Shown here piece after piece: positions 53,420-61,870 of a DNA stretch of 64,000 nucleotides. The DNA is from an uncultured Clostridia bacterium (GTDB taxonomy: Bacteria > Bacillota > Clostridia > TANB77 > CAG-508): NCBI GenBank assembly GCA_944387435.1, contig CALXEW010000001.1, positions 62,001 through 126,000 on the forward strand. The letters are read 5' to 3'. The position numbers and the translations under genes are program-made. The first letter of the stretch is position 1; each line of letters opens with the position of its first letter. The notes under the pieces were generated by a model. The model worked only from the letters and a program-made list of their open reading frames with translations, had not been told where the DNA came from and did no database searches.

Positions 53420-53674
53420 ATGAAATCGACGGGTATTATTAGAAGGATGGACGAGCTAGGTAGAGTTGTAATTCCAATTGAAATAAGAAATCAGTTTGAT
53501 ATAGTAGAAAAAGACCCAATTGAAATTTATGTAGATGGCTCTTCAATAGTATTAAAAAAATTCGAACCTAATTGTATCTTTTGCGGAAACACAAAAAATT
53601 TATTAACATATCATGATAAATTAATTTGTAAAGATTGCTCAAAAAAGATAGGTAATCTAAAAAGTGAAAAATAA
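53420..53674 (+). CDS. AbrB/SpoVT-type transition-state regulator with zinc ribbon
   Basis: 84 residues: an N-terminal AbrB/SpoVT swapped-hairpin DNA-binding domain (TGIIRRMDELGRVVIPIEIRN) and a C-terminal zinc-ribbon-like part with CIFCGN and CKDC, four Cys in two CxxC pairs. Classic Bacillus AbrB lacks the second CxxC module. The longer reading from 53339 is excluded by AAGGAGG just before ATG 53420. It is monocistronic, divergent from spmA, and shares a bidirectional terminator with rsmI. Likely a growth-phase regulator. Confidence 0.88.
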   Translation: MKSTGIIRRMDELGRVVIPIEIRNQFDIVEKDPIEIYVDGSSIVLKKFEPNCIFCGNTKNLLTYHDKLICKDCSKKIGNLKSEK

Positions 53675-53702
53675 CAAAGAAGAAGTTTTAAACTTCTTCT
53701 TT
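53675..53702. terminator. bidirectional terminator between the AbrB-type gene and rsmI
   Basis: AAAGAAGAAGTTT pairs with AAACTTCTTCTTT with a 2-base loop; it covers the last codons of rsmI, which ends at 53688. Confidence 0.7.
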
Positions 53703-54533
53703 ATCAATAAAGAGTTTATATATTTCATTTTTATTCACATTTCTATCTTTAGCAATTTTTTTTATTATTTCTTTTTTCTCTAATCCCTGTTCTTTATAAT
53801 ATTTATAATGTTCTTCAATGGATAACTCACATAATGAATTTTCTTTTTTCTCATAATTTCCTTCGATAATTAATACCATCTCACCTTTTAAATTATCAAT
53901 CTTTGAAATGATTTCATCTATATTTTCTCTAATAAATTCTTCATGAATCTTTGTTATTTCTCTTGCTAAAACTATTTTTCTATCCTTATCTAAAATTTTC
54001 TTCAAATCCTCTAAAGTATTTTTGATTTTATGAGGTGCTTCATAAAGAATTATAGTTTTATTTATATATTTTATTTCCTCTAATTTTTCTTTTCTATTTT
54101 TCTTATTTAAAGGCAAAAAGCCATAAAAACAAAATTCTTTTGTATTAATCCCTGAACAAATTAGGGCATTTATCATGGCGCAAGCACCTGGGATTGGAAC
54201 TATTTTTATATCTTTTACAATACACTCTTTTACTATTTCTTCACCCGGGTCACTAATTCCTGGTGTTCCTGCATCTGAGACTAATGCAATATTTTTCCCT
54301 TCTTTCAATTCTTTTATCAAATACTCGCATCTAAACTCTTCATTATGTCTATGATAACTAACCATTGGCTTTGAAATATCTAAATGATTTAATAATTTTA
54401 AAGTATGTCTTGTATCTTCTGCAGCAATTAAATCCACTTCTTTTAATACTTTTATTGCTCTTAATGTTATATCATCCAAATTTCCAATTGGTGTTGCAAC
54501 TAAATATAATACACCTTTTCCTCCATTTTCCAT
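53688..54533 (-). CDS. rsmI: 16S rRNA (cytidine1402-2'-O)-methyltransferase RsmI
   Basis: SAM-dependent tetrapyrrole-methylase-fold enzyme that 2'-O-methylates C1402 in 16S rRNA. 281 residues with LVATPIGNLDDITLRA, AAEDTRHTLKLLNH, SDAGTPGISDPGEE and PGACAMINALICSG; a C-terminal helical extension ends at IYKLFIDKEEV. Length is usual. It starts 15 nt downstream of the TrmN6-like gene, an arrangement seen in Bacillus (yabB-yazA-rsmI). Confidence 0.95.
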   Translation of the reverse strand: MENGGKGVLYLVATPIGNLDDITLRAIKVLKEVDLIAAEDTRHTLKLLNHLDISKPMVSYHRHNEEFRCEYLIKELKEGKNIALVSDAGTPGISDPGEEIVKECIVKDIKIVPIPGACAMINALICSGINTKEFCFYGFLPLNKKNRKEKLEEIKYINKTIILYEAPHKIKNTLEDLKKILDKDRKIVLAREITKIHEEFIRENIDEIISKIDNLKGEMVLIIEGNYEKKENSLCELSIEEHYKYYKEQGLEKKEIIKKIAKDRNVNKNEIYKLFIDKEEV

Positions 54534-54547
54534 ATTAAATACTCCTT

Positions 54548-55291
54548 CTATATTTTATTATATATTTTTAATATTTCTTCTGTATAATCTCCTTTTTCAT
54601 CATAAATATATAAATTTTTATCAATCTTTAAAAATGTTTTAGCATTTTTTACTCCTTTAACTAAAACTAATTTAGGTGATTTGTTTTTATTTGAATATAC
54701 AAATCTAATTTCTTTTGGTTCTATCTTATACTTTCTAAGTAAACTCAAAATATCAACTAATCTTTCTGGCCTATGGACCATATAAAATTCACCTTTATCT
54801 TTTAACAAATCTCTTGAAATTTTTATAAAATCTTCCAAATTTGCTGTTATTTCATGTCTTGATATTATTTTTCTTTCATCTTCATTTATTATTCCTGTAT
54901 TTTTTTTCTTATATGGTGGATTTGTTACTATAGCGTCAAATGTTTGATTTTCAAATCTCTTATTTAAGTCTAAGATATTTTCATTTAAAATTTTAAACCT
55001 GTTTTCCAAGTGATTTAATATGCTACTTCTTTTTGCCATATTGCTTACATCTTCTTGTATTTCTACTCCTATTATTTTTTTTAGCTCTGTTTTTCCACAC
55101 AACAAAATAGGAATAATACCTGTTCCCGTACCTAAATCTAATACCATACTATTTTTTCTAATATTTTTAGCAAAATCAGATAATAACACACTATCTATAC
55201 CAAAACAAAAACCTTTTTCGTTCTGAATTATTTTCAAACCCTTAAATTCCAAATCATCTATTCTTTCATTTGCTTTTAATTCTATTTTCAT
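54548..55291 (-). CDS. TrmN6-like tRNA/protein methyltransferase
   Basis: Class I SAM methyltransferase of 247 residues. LDLGTGTGIIPILL is the SAM loop and TNPPYKK the catalytic N/DPPY motif of N6-adenine methylases. In Bacillus the relative YabB is placed beside rsmI, and the family includes tRNA1(Val) A37 methylase. An ATG at 55327 is possible, but AAAGGA is 7-8 nt before the ATG at 55291. Substrate is inferred, not shown. Confidence 0.85.
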   Translation of the reverse strand: MKIELKANERIDDLEFKGLKIIQNEKGFCFGIDSVLLSDFAKNIRKNSMVLDLGTGTGIIPILLCGKTELKKIIGVEIQEDVSNMAKRSSILNHLENRFKILNENILDLNKRFENQTFDAIVTNPPYKKKNTGIINEDERKIISRHEITANLEDFIKISRDLLKDKGEFYMVHRPERLVDILSLLRKYKIEPKEIRFVYSNKNKSPKLVLVKGVKNAKTFLKIDKNLYIYDEKGDYTEEILKIYNKI

Positions 55292-55373
55292 TTTATTTTC
55301 CTTTAAACATTTTAAAACTTTTAACATATTATATAATAAAATAACTAAAAAATCAAAGTTTTAGAGGTATATT

Positions 55374-55544
55374 ATGGAATACAATAAAAATAGAGGTGAT
55401 AAAAAACCACCTCATAAAAAACAATTTGATTTTAAAACTTGTAAAAACAATACAGTAAAATCATTAAGAGAAGTAGAATATTTTTTGAATAATTTTAAAA
55501 AGTTTACTCGTTGCATGCATTTATACAAATTCTTTAAGAAGTAA
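55374..55544 (+). CDS. small basic hypothetical protein
   Basis: 56-residue frame from ATG 55374 with GAGGT 6 nt upstream and an AT-rich promoter-like region before it. Sequence: EYNKNRGDKKPPHKKQFDFKTC, then TVKSLREVEYFLNNFKKFTRC and a basic end (YKFFKK). The second half is a clear amphipathic helix. No family recognised. It overlaps the end of the leftward GerMN gene by 11 nt. It may be a real short gene; coding support comes from the strong ribosome site and amino-acid pattern. Confidence 0.5.
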   Translation: MEYNKNRGDKKPPHKKQFDFKTCKNNTVKSLREVEYFLNNFKKFTRCMHLYKFFKK

Positions 55545-56094
55545 AATTTTGAATAGTATATACTTCATTAAATTCTTCATTTTCTGCTCCATCTATTAAT
55601 ATTTTTATACTATTTACTTCATTTAATTGTGTTAATGTATCCACTATAGATTTTATTAGATTTTCTTTTGCTTTTTCATCTGTCTTGTCATAATTCAAGA
55701 AATCAGATGAGAAGTCCAATGTTAGGCAATCATCATCTAAAATTGAGCTTAGTAATTTTGTATATTCAGGAATTATTCTTTCTTTATTTTCATCTTTTGG
55801 CCCTTCTATTAATAAATTTACTATTTTTTCATATGGATTTTCTAGTATTTCCTTTATATCTACTAATCTTGCTTCTGGTTCCAATTCTTTTGTTTCCTTA
55901 TTTGGAAAATATAAGCTTACAATTGTTTGTCTTAATTGATCTTCAGATATTTCTTCTTGTGGTGTGTATTCTTCCACTATTGATTGTTCCTCTTCCCCAT
56001 TATCTTGTTTTAAATAATTAATTAAAAAATATCCACCAACTATTAAAATAATAAACAAAACAGAAAAAATTATAATTATCTTTTTATTTTTCAT
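55534..56094 (-). CDS. GerMN-domain membrane-anchored protein
   Basis: 186 residues: an N-terminal membrane segment (about 5-25), an acidic linker (DNGEEEQSIVEEY), and a GerMN domain (about 52-180; VSLYFPNKETKELEPEARLVD, LIEGPKDENKERIIPE, LTLDFSSDFL). Such domains occur in GerM, which anchors the SpoIIIA-SpoIIQ channel, and in other envelope proteins. Only one GerMN domain is present and there is no lipobox Cys, so it is not a typical GerM lipoprotein. Confidence 0.82.
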   Translation of the reverse strand: MKNKKIIIIFSVLFIILIVGGYFLINYLKQDNGEEEQSIVEEYTPQEEISEDQLRQTIVSLYFPNKETKELEPEARLVDIKEILENPYEKIVNLLIEGPKDENKERIIPEYTKLLSSILDDDCLTLDFSSDFLNYDKTDEKAKENLIKSIVDTLTQLNEVNSIKILIDGAENEEFNEVYTIQNFTS

Positions 56095-56171
56095 TTTCTC
56101 CTCCCTCTTCCTTTACATTATTATATTCCATATTATTATTTGTTTGTCCTTTTTAGAACTCAAAATTTCTA

Positions 56172-56202
56172 AATGTTTTTTTACTCCGTCCTAAAAAACA
56201 TT
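56172..56202. repeat. CCGTCC-loop hairpin, copy 4
   Basis: AATGTTTTTT and AAAAAACATT form a perfect 10-bp stem around the 11-nt loop TACTCCGTCCT. It lies in the divergent region between the GerMN gene and the 1443-residue gene, 15 nt upstream of a promoter, so here it cannot be a terminator for a gene reading toward it. Confidence 0.65.
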
Positions 56203-56216
56203 ACATTATTTTCCAT

Positions 56217-56245
56217 TTGACAAAATGCCGATTTCCGTATAAAAT
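56217..56245 (+). promoter_or_regulatory. promoter of the large activase-like gene
   Basis: TTGACA (56217-56222), 17-bp spacer, TAAAAT (56240-56245), 49 nt before the ATG at 56294. The same hexamers and spacing occur at both GLUG genes and the MEDS-like gene. Confidence 0.55.
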
Positions 56246-56293
56246 TAAGGTGTTTAAAAGTATATTTTTATAGACAGAAAGGAAGATTTTGTC

Positions 56294-59200
56294 ATGAGTG
56301 AATTATTACATGTTGGTTTAGATGTAGGTTCTACAACTGTAAAAATTATAGTTATGGATAAGAACCTAAATACTATATATAAAAATTATCAAAGACACTT
56401 CTCAGATACAAAAAATACTGTATGTAGTGTTCTAGAAGATTTATTATTAAAATATCCAAATAATACATATACACTAGCTCTAACAGGTTCTGGTGCTATG
56501 TCTGCTGCTAAATTCTTAGGGGTAGACTTTATTCAAGAGGTTGTTTCTTGTAAAAGAGCTGTTGAAAAATATATACCAAGAACTGATGTTGTAATTGAGC
56601 TTGGTGGTGAAGATGCAAAAATTATTTATTTTGACCAATCTATAGAACAACGTATGAATGGAACTTGTGCTGGTGGTACAGGTGCATTCTTGGACCAAAT
56701 GGCATCACTACTTCATACAGATACAGCAGGATTAAATGAGCTTGCAAAAAATTACAAAACCATTTATCCTATTGCATCTCGTTGTGGAGTTTTTGCTAAA
56801 ACTGATATTCAACCTTTAATTAATGAGGGCGCTGCAAAAGAAGATATTGCTGCATCTATTTTCCAAGCTGTTGTAAATCAAACCATTAGCGGTTTAGCTT
56901 GTGGAAGGCCAATTAGAGGTAATGTTGCATTTTTAGGTGGACCACTTAATTATTTGTCTGAATTACGTAAAAGATTTATAGAAACTCTTCATTTAAAAGA
57001 TGATGAAATTATAGTACCTGAAGAAGCTCATCTTTTAGTTGCAAAAGGTGCTGCCTTAGATTCTATAAACACTAATCCTATAACACCTGACGAACTAGCT
57101 AAAAAAATCGAAAACTTGAAAATATCACACGATAACACAACAAGACCTCTAAACCCATTATTTAAAAATGCTGACGAGTATAAAGCTTTTAAAGAAAGAC
57201 ATGATAAAACAAAAGCACTAAGAGCAGATTTAGCTTCATACGAAGGTGATTGTTATCTTGGAATCGATGCAGGTTCTACTACAACAAAAATTGTTTTGAT
57301 AGATAGAGATGGCAAACTTCTTTATTCTTTATATGGAAGCAATGAAGGAAATCCTCTAAAAAGTGTTATGACTATGTTAAAGAAGCTTTACCATGAATTA
57401 CCTGAAAAGGCCGTTTTAAGATATAGTGGTGTTACTGGATATGGTGAAAAATTAATACAAACGGCTTTAAATGTTGACTTAAACGAAATAGAAACTATAG
57501 CACATTATACAGCCGCAAAAGAATTTGAACCAGACGTTACAAGTATCGTTGATATCGGTGGTCAAGATATGAAATACATAAAAATGAAAAATGGTTCAAT
57601 TGATAATATTATGCTTAATGAAGCTTGTTCTTCAGGATGTGGTTCTTTTATAGAAACCTTTGCTAAGAGTTTAAATATAGAAATTTCTGAATTTGTAAAA
57701 GAAGCTATTAAATCAAAAACTCCTGTTGACCTAGGTTCAAGATGTACTGTTTTTATGAACTCTAAAATAAAGCAAGCTCAAAAAGAAGGTTATTCTGTTG
57801 GTGACATTTCTGCGGGACTTTCATATTCTGTTATTAAAAATGCTATACAAAAAGTTATGAAAGTAAGAGATGTTGAAACATTAGGAGACCATATTGTTGT
57901 ACAAGGTGGAACTTTCTATAATGACGCTGTTTTACGTGCTTTTGAATTAATAGTTGGTAAAAATGTTGTAAGACCAGATATCGCAGGTCTTATGGGTGCT
58001 TATGGTATGGCTCTTCTATCTAAAGAACAATATGAAGCAAATCTTGATATGGAATATAAATCTACTATCTTAAAAGAAGATGAATTAGATAAGCTAGAAA
58101 TAAAAGTTACACATACACGTTGTGGTATTTGTGAAAACCATTGTAAATTAACTATAAATAAGTTTAGTAATGGACAAATACATGTATCTGGTAACCGTTG
58201 TGAAAGAGGAGCTGGTAGTATAACAAAGAAAAAGGATTTACCAAACTTAGTTCAATATAAATATAAAAGAATCTTTGATTATACTCCTCTTGAAGAACAA
58301 TATGCTACAAGAGGAACAATAGGTATTCCTAGGGTTTTAAATATGTATGAGGACTATCCTTTCTGGTTTACTTTCCTAACTAGCTTAGGATTTAGAGTAA
58401 TTATTTCAGAAAAGAGTACTCGTGCAACTTATGAAAAAGGTATGGAGTCTATGCCTTCTGAGTCTGTTTGTTACCCTGCAAAACTTTCTCATGGACATAT
58501 AGAAAGTTTACTAGAACAAGGTATTAAAACAATATTCTATCCTTGTATTCCATATTCTAGGAAAGAATATGAAAAATCAGATAACCATTATAACTGCCCT
58601 ATTGTTATTTCTTATTCAGAGGTTTTAAAGAATAATGTCGAAGACCTAAAGGCTCCTGGTGTTAAATTTATTAACCCATTCTTACCTCTTGATAAGAAGA
58701 ACTTAGTTAAGAAAATATTAGAATTAAATGAATTTAAAGAATATAACTTTACAAAAGCAGAATTAAATGAAGCTGCTGATAAAGCAGAAGTAGAATATCA
58801 AAAATGTAAAGAAGATATTAGAAGAAAGGGTAGCGAGACTGTTAAATACATAGAAGAAAATAATTTAAAAGGAATTGTACTAGCTGGAAGACCTTATCAC
58901 GTAGACCCTGAAATTAACCATGGTATTGATACTTTAATCACATCTCTTGGCTTATGCGTTTTAACAGAAGATAGTGTTTCTGATAAAACAGAAGCAAAAA
59001 GACCTTTAAGAGTTGTTGACCAATGGGTATATCATGCAAGATTATATGCAGCAGCTGACTTTGTAGGAAAACATGATTGTTTGGAATTGGTACAACTAAA
59101 TTCATTTGGTTGTGGTGTAGATGCTGTCACAACAGACCAAGTAGAAGAAATTTTATCTAGTTATGGAAAAATGTATACTTTAATAAAAATAGATGAAGTA

Positions 59201-60625
59201 AATAATTTAGGAGCTGTACGTATTCGTATTCGTTCATTACTTGCTAGTATGAAAAAACGTGAGCAAGAAAAAATAGAACAAAAAGCTGATGGTGATTACG
59301 GAATTCATAAAAAGATATTTACTAAGGAAATGAAAAAGGAATATACTATTTTATTTCCACAAATGGCTCCTATTCACTTTGAACTATTAGAAACAGCTGC
59401 TAGAGCTTCTGGATATAATATAGAATTGCTTAGAAATTGTACTCAAAAAACAGTAGATACTGGACTTAAATATGTAAATAATGATGCTTGCTATCCATCA
59501 ATACTTGTTACAGGTCAAATGATTGAAGCGCTTCAGTCTGGAAAATATGACGTAAATAAAACTGCTTTAATTATTTCACAAACTGGTGGTGGGTGTAGAG
59601 CTACTAATTACATTGGATTCATTAGAAAGGCACTAAAAGATGCAGGTTTTGAAAATGTTCCAGTAATATCTCTAAACTTTGTTGGTATGGAAAAAATGCC
59701 TGGGTTTAAACTAACAGTTCCTCTTATCGAAAGATTATTTAAAACTGTTATTTATGCTGACCTTTTACAAAAAATGCTAACAAAAAATAGAGCTTATGAA
59801 GTACATAAAGGAGAATCTCAAGCACTTTTTGATACTTGGATGGAAAAATGCAAAAAGTTACTTACAAAGTCAACTAATAAAGAATTTAAACAAAGTATTT
59901 ATAATATTGTTAATGATTTTGAAAAAATAGAACTAGATACATCCGTAGAAAAACCAAAGGTTGGTATAGTTGGAGAAGTTTTAATTAAATATCATCCTTT
60001 TGGAAATAATTTTGTTGCAAATATTCTAGAAAAAGAAGGAGCTGAAGTAGTTTTACCTGACTTTATGGGATTTGCAAAATTTATGGCAACACATAAAATT
60101 ACTTTTAATAAATTGTTAAACACAAATAAAACTTCATCTAAAATTAGTAAAATAGCTATTAAACTTATTGATATTTTAGAAAAAGACGTAAAAATCGCTT
60201 TAGCAAATTCTAAGAAAGGTTATTTACCTCCTTGTGATATTTGGCATTTAGAAGACAAAGTAAAAGATATATTATCTATCGGTAATCAAACTGGCGAAGG
60301 TTGGTTCTTAACTGCTGAAATGATTGAATATATTGAAAATGATATTCCAAATATTGTTTGTGTTCAACCATTTGCATGCTTACCTAACCATGTCGTTGGT
60401 AAAGGCGTTATTAAAACTATACGTAGTAAATTCCCTGAAGCTAATATTTCACCTATTGATTACGATCCAGGTGCTAGTGAATCTAACCAAACTAATAGAA
60501 TTAAACTTCTTATGACAGTTGCTAAAGATAACTTAAAAGCTAAACAAAATAGCAAGAAAGCTATTGATAAAGAAAATAAAGAAAAAACTATTTCAGAAAA
60601 GGCAACTAATATTTCTAATAATTAA
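56294..60625 (+). CDS. giant 2-hydroxyacyl-CoA dehydratase activase-like protein
   Basis: 1443 residues combining two BadF/BadG/BcrA/BcrD-type ASKHA ATPase domains (GLDVGSTTVKIIVMD at about 7-21; GIDAGSTTTKIVLID at about 320-334; later GTCAGGTGAFLDQ and ACSSGCGSFIETF, each with the cluster-ligating Cys), a Cys motif RCGICENHCK, a DUF2229 region (GIPRVLNMYEDYPFWFTF) and a C-terminal dehydratase-like part (QTGGGCRATNY). Such proteins are common in strict anaerobes, usually without dehydratase subunits. They are thought to drive low-potential electron transfer, but the substrate is unknown. GAAAGGAAG precedes the ATG. It is monocistronic. Confidence 0.9.
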   Translation: MSELLHVGLDVGSTTVKIIVMDKNLNTIYKNYQRHFSDTKNTVCSVLEDLLLKYPNNTYTLALTGSGAMSAAKFLGVDFIQEVVSCKRAVEKYIPRTDVVIELGGEDAKIIYFDQSIEQRMNGTCAGGTGAFLDQMASLLHTDTAGLNELAKNYKTIYPIASRCGVFAKTDIQPLINEGAAKEDIAASIFQAVVNQTISGLACGRPIRGNVAFLGGPLNYLSELRKRFIETLHLKDDEIIVPEEAHLLVAKGAALDSINTNPITPDELAKKIENLKISHDNTTRPLNPLFKNADEYKAFKERHDKTKALRADLASYEGDCYLGIDAGSTTTKIVLIDRDGKLLYSLYGSNEGNPLKSVMTMLKKLYHELPEKAVLRYSGVTGYGEKLIQTALNVDLNEIETIAHYTAAKEFEPDVTSIVDIGGQDMKYIKMKNGSIDNIMLNEACSSGCGSFIETFAKSLNIEISEFVKEAIKSKTPVDLGSRCTVFMNSKIKQAQKEGYSVGDISAGLSYSVIKNAIQKVMKVRDVETLGDHIVVQGGTFYNDAVLRAFELIVGKNVVRPDIAGLMGAYGMALLSKEQYEANLDMEYKSTILKEDELDKLEIKVTHTRCGICENHCKLTINKFSNGQIHVSGNRCERGAGSITKKKDLPNLVQYKYKRIFDYTPLEEQYATRGTIGIPRVLNMYEDYPFWFTFLTSLGFRVIISEKSTRATYEKGMESMPSESVCYPAKLSHGHIESLLEQGIKTIFYPCIPYSRKEYEKSDNHYNCPIVISYSEVLKNNVEDLKAPGVKFINPFLPLDKKNLVKKILELNEFKEYNFTKAELNEAADKAEVEYQKCKEDIRRKGSETVKYIEENNLKGIVLAGRPYHVDPEINHGIDTLITSLGLCVLTEDSVSDKTEAKRPLRVVDQWVYHARLYAAADFVGKHDCLELVQLNSFGCGVDAVTTDQVEEILSSYGKMYTLIKIDEVNNLGAVRIRIRSLLASMKKREQEKIEQKADGDYGIHKKIFTKEMKKEYTILFPQMAPIHFELLETAARASGYNIELLRNCTQKTVDTGLKYVNNDACYPSILVTGQMIEALQSGKYDVNKTALIISQTGGGCRATNYIGFIRKALKDAGFENVPVISLNFVGMEKMPGFKLTVPLIERLFKTVIYADLLQKMLTKNRAYEVHKGESQALFDTWMEKCKKLLTKSTNKEFKQSIYNIVNDFEKIELDTSVEKPKVGIVGEVLIKYHPFGNNFVANILEKEGAEVVLPDFMGFAKFMATHKITFNKLLNTNKTSSKISKIAIKLIDILEKDVKIALANSKKGYLPPCDIWHLEDKVKDILSIGNQTGEGWFLTAEMIEYIENDIPNIVCVQPFACLPNHVVGKGVIKTIRSKFPEANISPIDYDPGASESNQTNRIKLLMTVAKDNLKAKQNSKKAIDKENKEKTISEKATNISNN

Positions 60626-60631
60626 AATTCC

Positions 60632-60670
60632 AAGGAATAAACTCTGTTAATCAGAATTTATTCCTTTAAA
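60632..60670 (+). terminator. terminator of the large activase-like gene
   Basis: AAGGAATAAA pairs with TTTATTCCTT, the interior CTCTG pairs with CAGA(A), and TTTAAATTTATTTTT follows. Confidence 0.8.
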
Positions 60671-60786
60671 TTTATTTTTAGTTATTTTATTATTTCTATA
60701 CATTTGTTTTTTAATTATGATTTCTTGAAGGTTATGATTTTTTGTGTTATATTTAATTTAGGAAAATTTAAAGGAGATATATACAA

Positions 60787-61425
60787 ATGAATTACTATAA
60801 AATATTAGAAGTAGATAAAAATGCTTCTCCTGAAGTTATAGAAAAGGCATATAAAACATTAGCTAAAAAATATCATCCAGACCTTCAAGAATCTAATATG
60901 AAACAAAAAGCTGAAGAAAAGCTAAAATTAATCAATGAAGCATATGAAATTCTTTCTAATCCTGATTCTAGAGCTAAATATGATATGACCTTAAAGCAAA
61001 ATGAAATTTCAGAAGAAGCTTTTAATAGATTATCAGAGGAAAATAGAAATTTATATAATGAACTTAATAGTTTAAAACATAATACTGCTAATTATTATAA
61101 TATTAATGAACCTACTTATGAAGAAATAAAAAAGAAAGACGAATATAACCAAAAACAATATGAAGAACAACTAGAATATGAAAATCAAATAAAACAAGCT
61201 AGGGAAAAAGCTTATCATGATGCCTATATTCAAGATTTAAAAAATAGAGGATATAAAATAAAATATAAAAAAGAACCAAAAGATTATTTTAAAAGTTTCC
61301 TTGCATTAATTATAACTGTTGCAATTTTATTTGTTTTATGGCAAATACCATTTATACATAACTTTTTTATAAAATTATTTGAAGAAAATCCTTTACTACA
61401 AGCTATTATGAACTTATTCAATTAA
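60787..61425 (+). CDS. J-domain membrane protein
   Basis: 212 residues: an N-terminal J domain ([23 protein letters not shown] in [10 protein letters not shown]), a charged coil rich in Tyr, Glu and Lys (about 75-160), and one membrane segment (about 172-188) near the C-terminus, followed by [20 protein letters not shown]. It probably recruits DnaK to the membrane. No partner gene is evident. AAAGGAG precedes the ATG. Confidence 0.85.
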   Translation: MNYYKILEVDKNASPEVIEKAYKTLAKKYHPDLQESNMKQKAEEKLKLINEAYEILSNPDSRAKYDMTLKQNEISEEAFNRLSEENRNLYNELNSLKHNTANYYNINEPTYEEIKKKDEYNQKQYEEQLEYENQIKQAREKAYHDAYIQDLKNRGYKIKYKKEPKDYFKSFLALIITVAILFVLWQIPFIHNFFIKLFEENPLLQAIMNLFN

Positions 61426-61466
61426 TAGTGTTTTTTGCTTAACATAACTATTATTTATGACAACAA

Positions 61467-61495
61467 TTGTTTTTTTTACTAAAATATGTTATAAT
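61467..61495 (+). promoter_or_regulatory. promoter of the small membrane protein gene
   Basis: TTGTTT (61467-61472), 17-bp spacer, TATAAT (61490-61495), 38 nt before the ATG at 61533. Confidence 0.55.
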
Positions 61496-61532
61496 TATTA
61501 TAAGTATTATTGCTTATGCAATGGAGGTAACA

Positions 61533-61784
61533 ATGACCGTATTTTTCATCGGTATAGCACTTTTTATTTTAATTGCTTTCTTCCCTTCGTGTGTACCTAT
61601 TCTTGTAGGTGCTACCCTTCCACTTTTCATACGGGTTATTATATCCGCTATAATTGTGGTAGGCATGCTTGACCTACTTGATGGTATCAATATTCACGAT
61701 GAGAACAAACTAAAAGTGCTCCTCTCTATAGGTTTAGAAGTTATTGGCATTATTATAGTCATTTATCTTCTTGCCTTTATGTAA
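61533..61784 (+). CDS. small integral membrane protein, base composition unlike its neighbours
   Basis: 83 residues, ATG 61533 with GGAGG 5 nt upstream; the frame is open earlier but the promoter and ribosome site fix this start. Two to three hydrophobic helices (TVFFIGIALFILIAFFPS, IRVIISAIIVVGMLDLL and GLEVIGIIIVIYLLAFM) flank a short polar loop (DGINIHDENK). Codon use is visibly richer in G and C (GGT, GGC, CTT, CTC, GTG) than adjoining genes, suggesting acquisition or strong expression. No family recognised. Confidence 0.65.
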   Translation: MTVFFIGIALFILIAFFPSCVPILVGATLPLFIRVIISAIIVVGMLDLLDGINIHDENKLKVLLSIGLEVIGIIIVIYLLAFM

Positions 61785-61836
61785 TTATTATCTCTACGCA
61801 ATGCTTAGTATCTAACTAGAGCTTTGCAGAAAGGAA

Positions 61837-61870
61837 AAGGAAAGTTGCTATGCACCTTTCCTTATTTTTT
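61837..61870. terminator. terminator between the small membrane protein and the permease gene
   Basis: AAGGAAAG pairs with CTTTCCTT around an 11-nt loop and is followed by ATTTTTT on the plus strand; lies between convergent genes. Confidence 0.7.
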
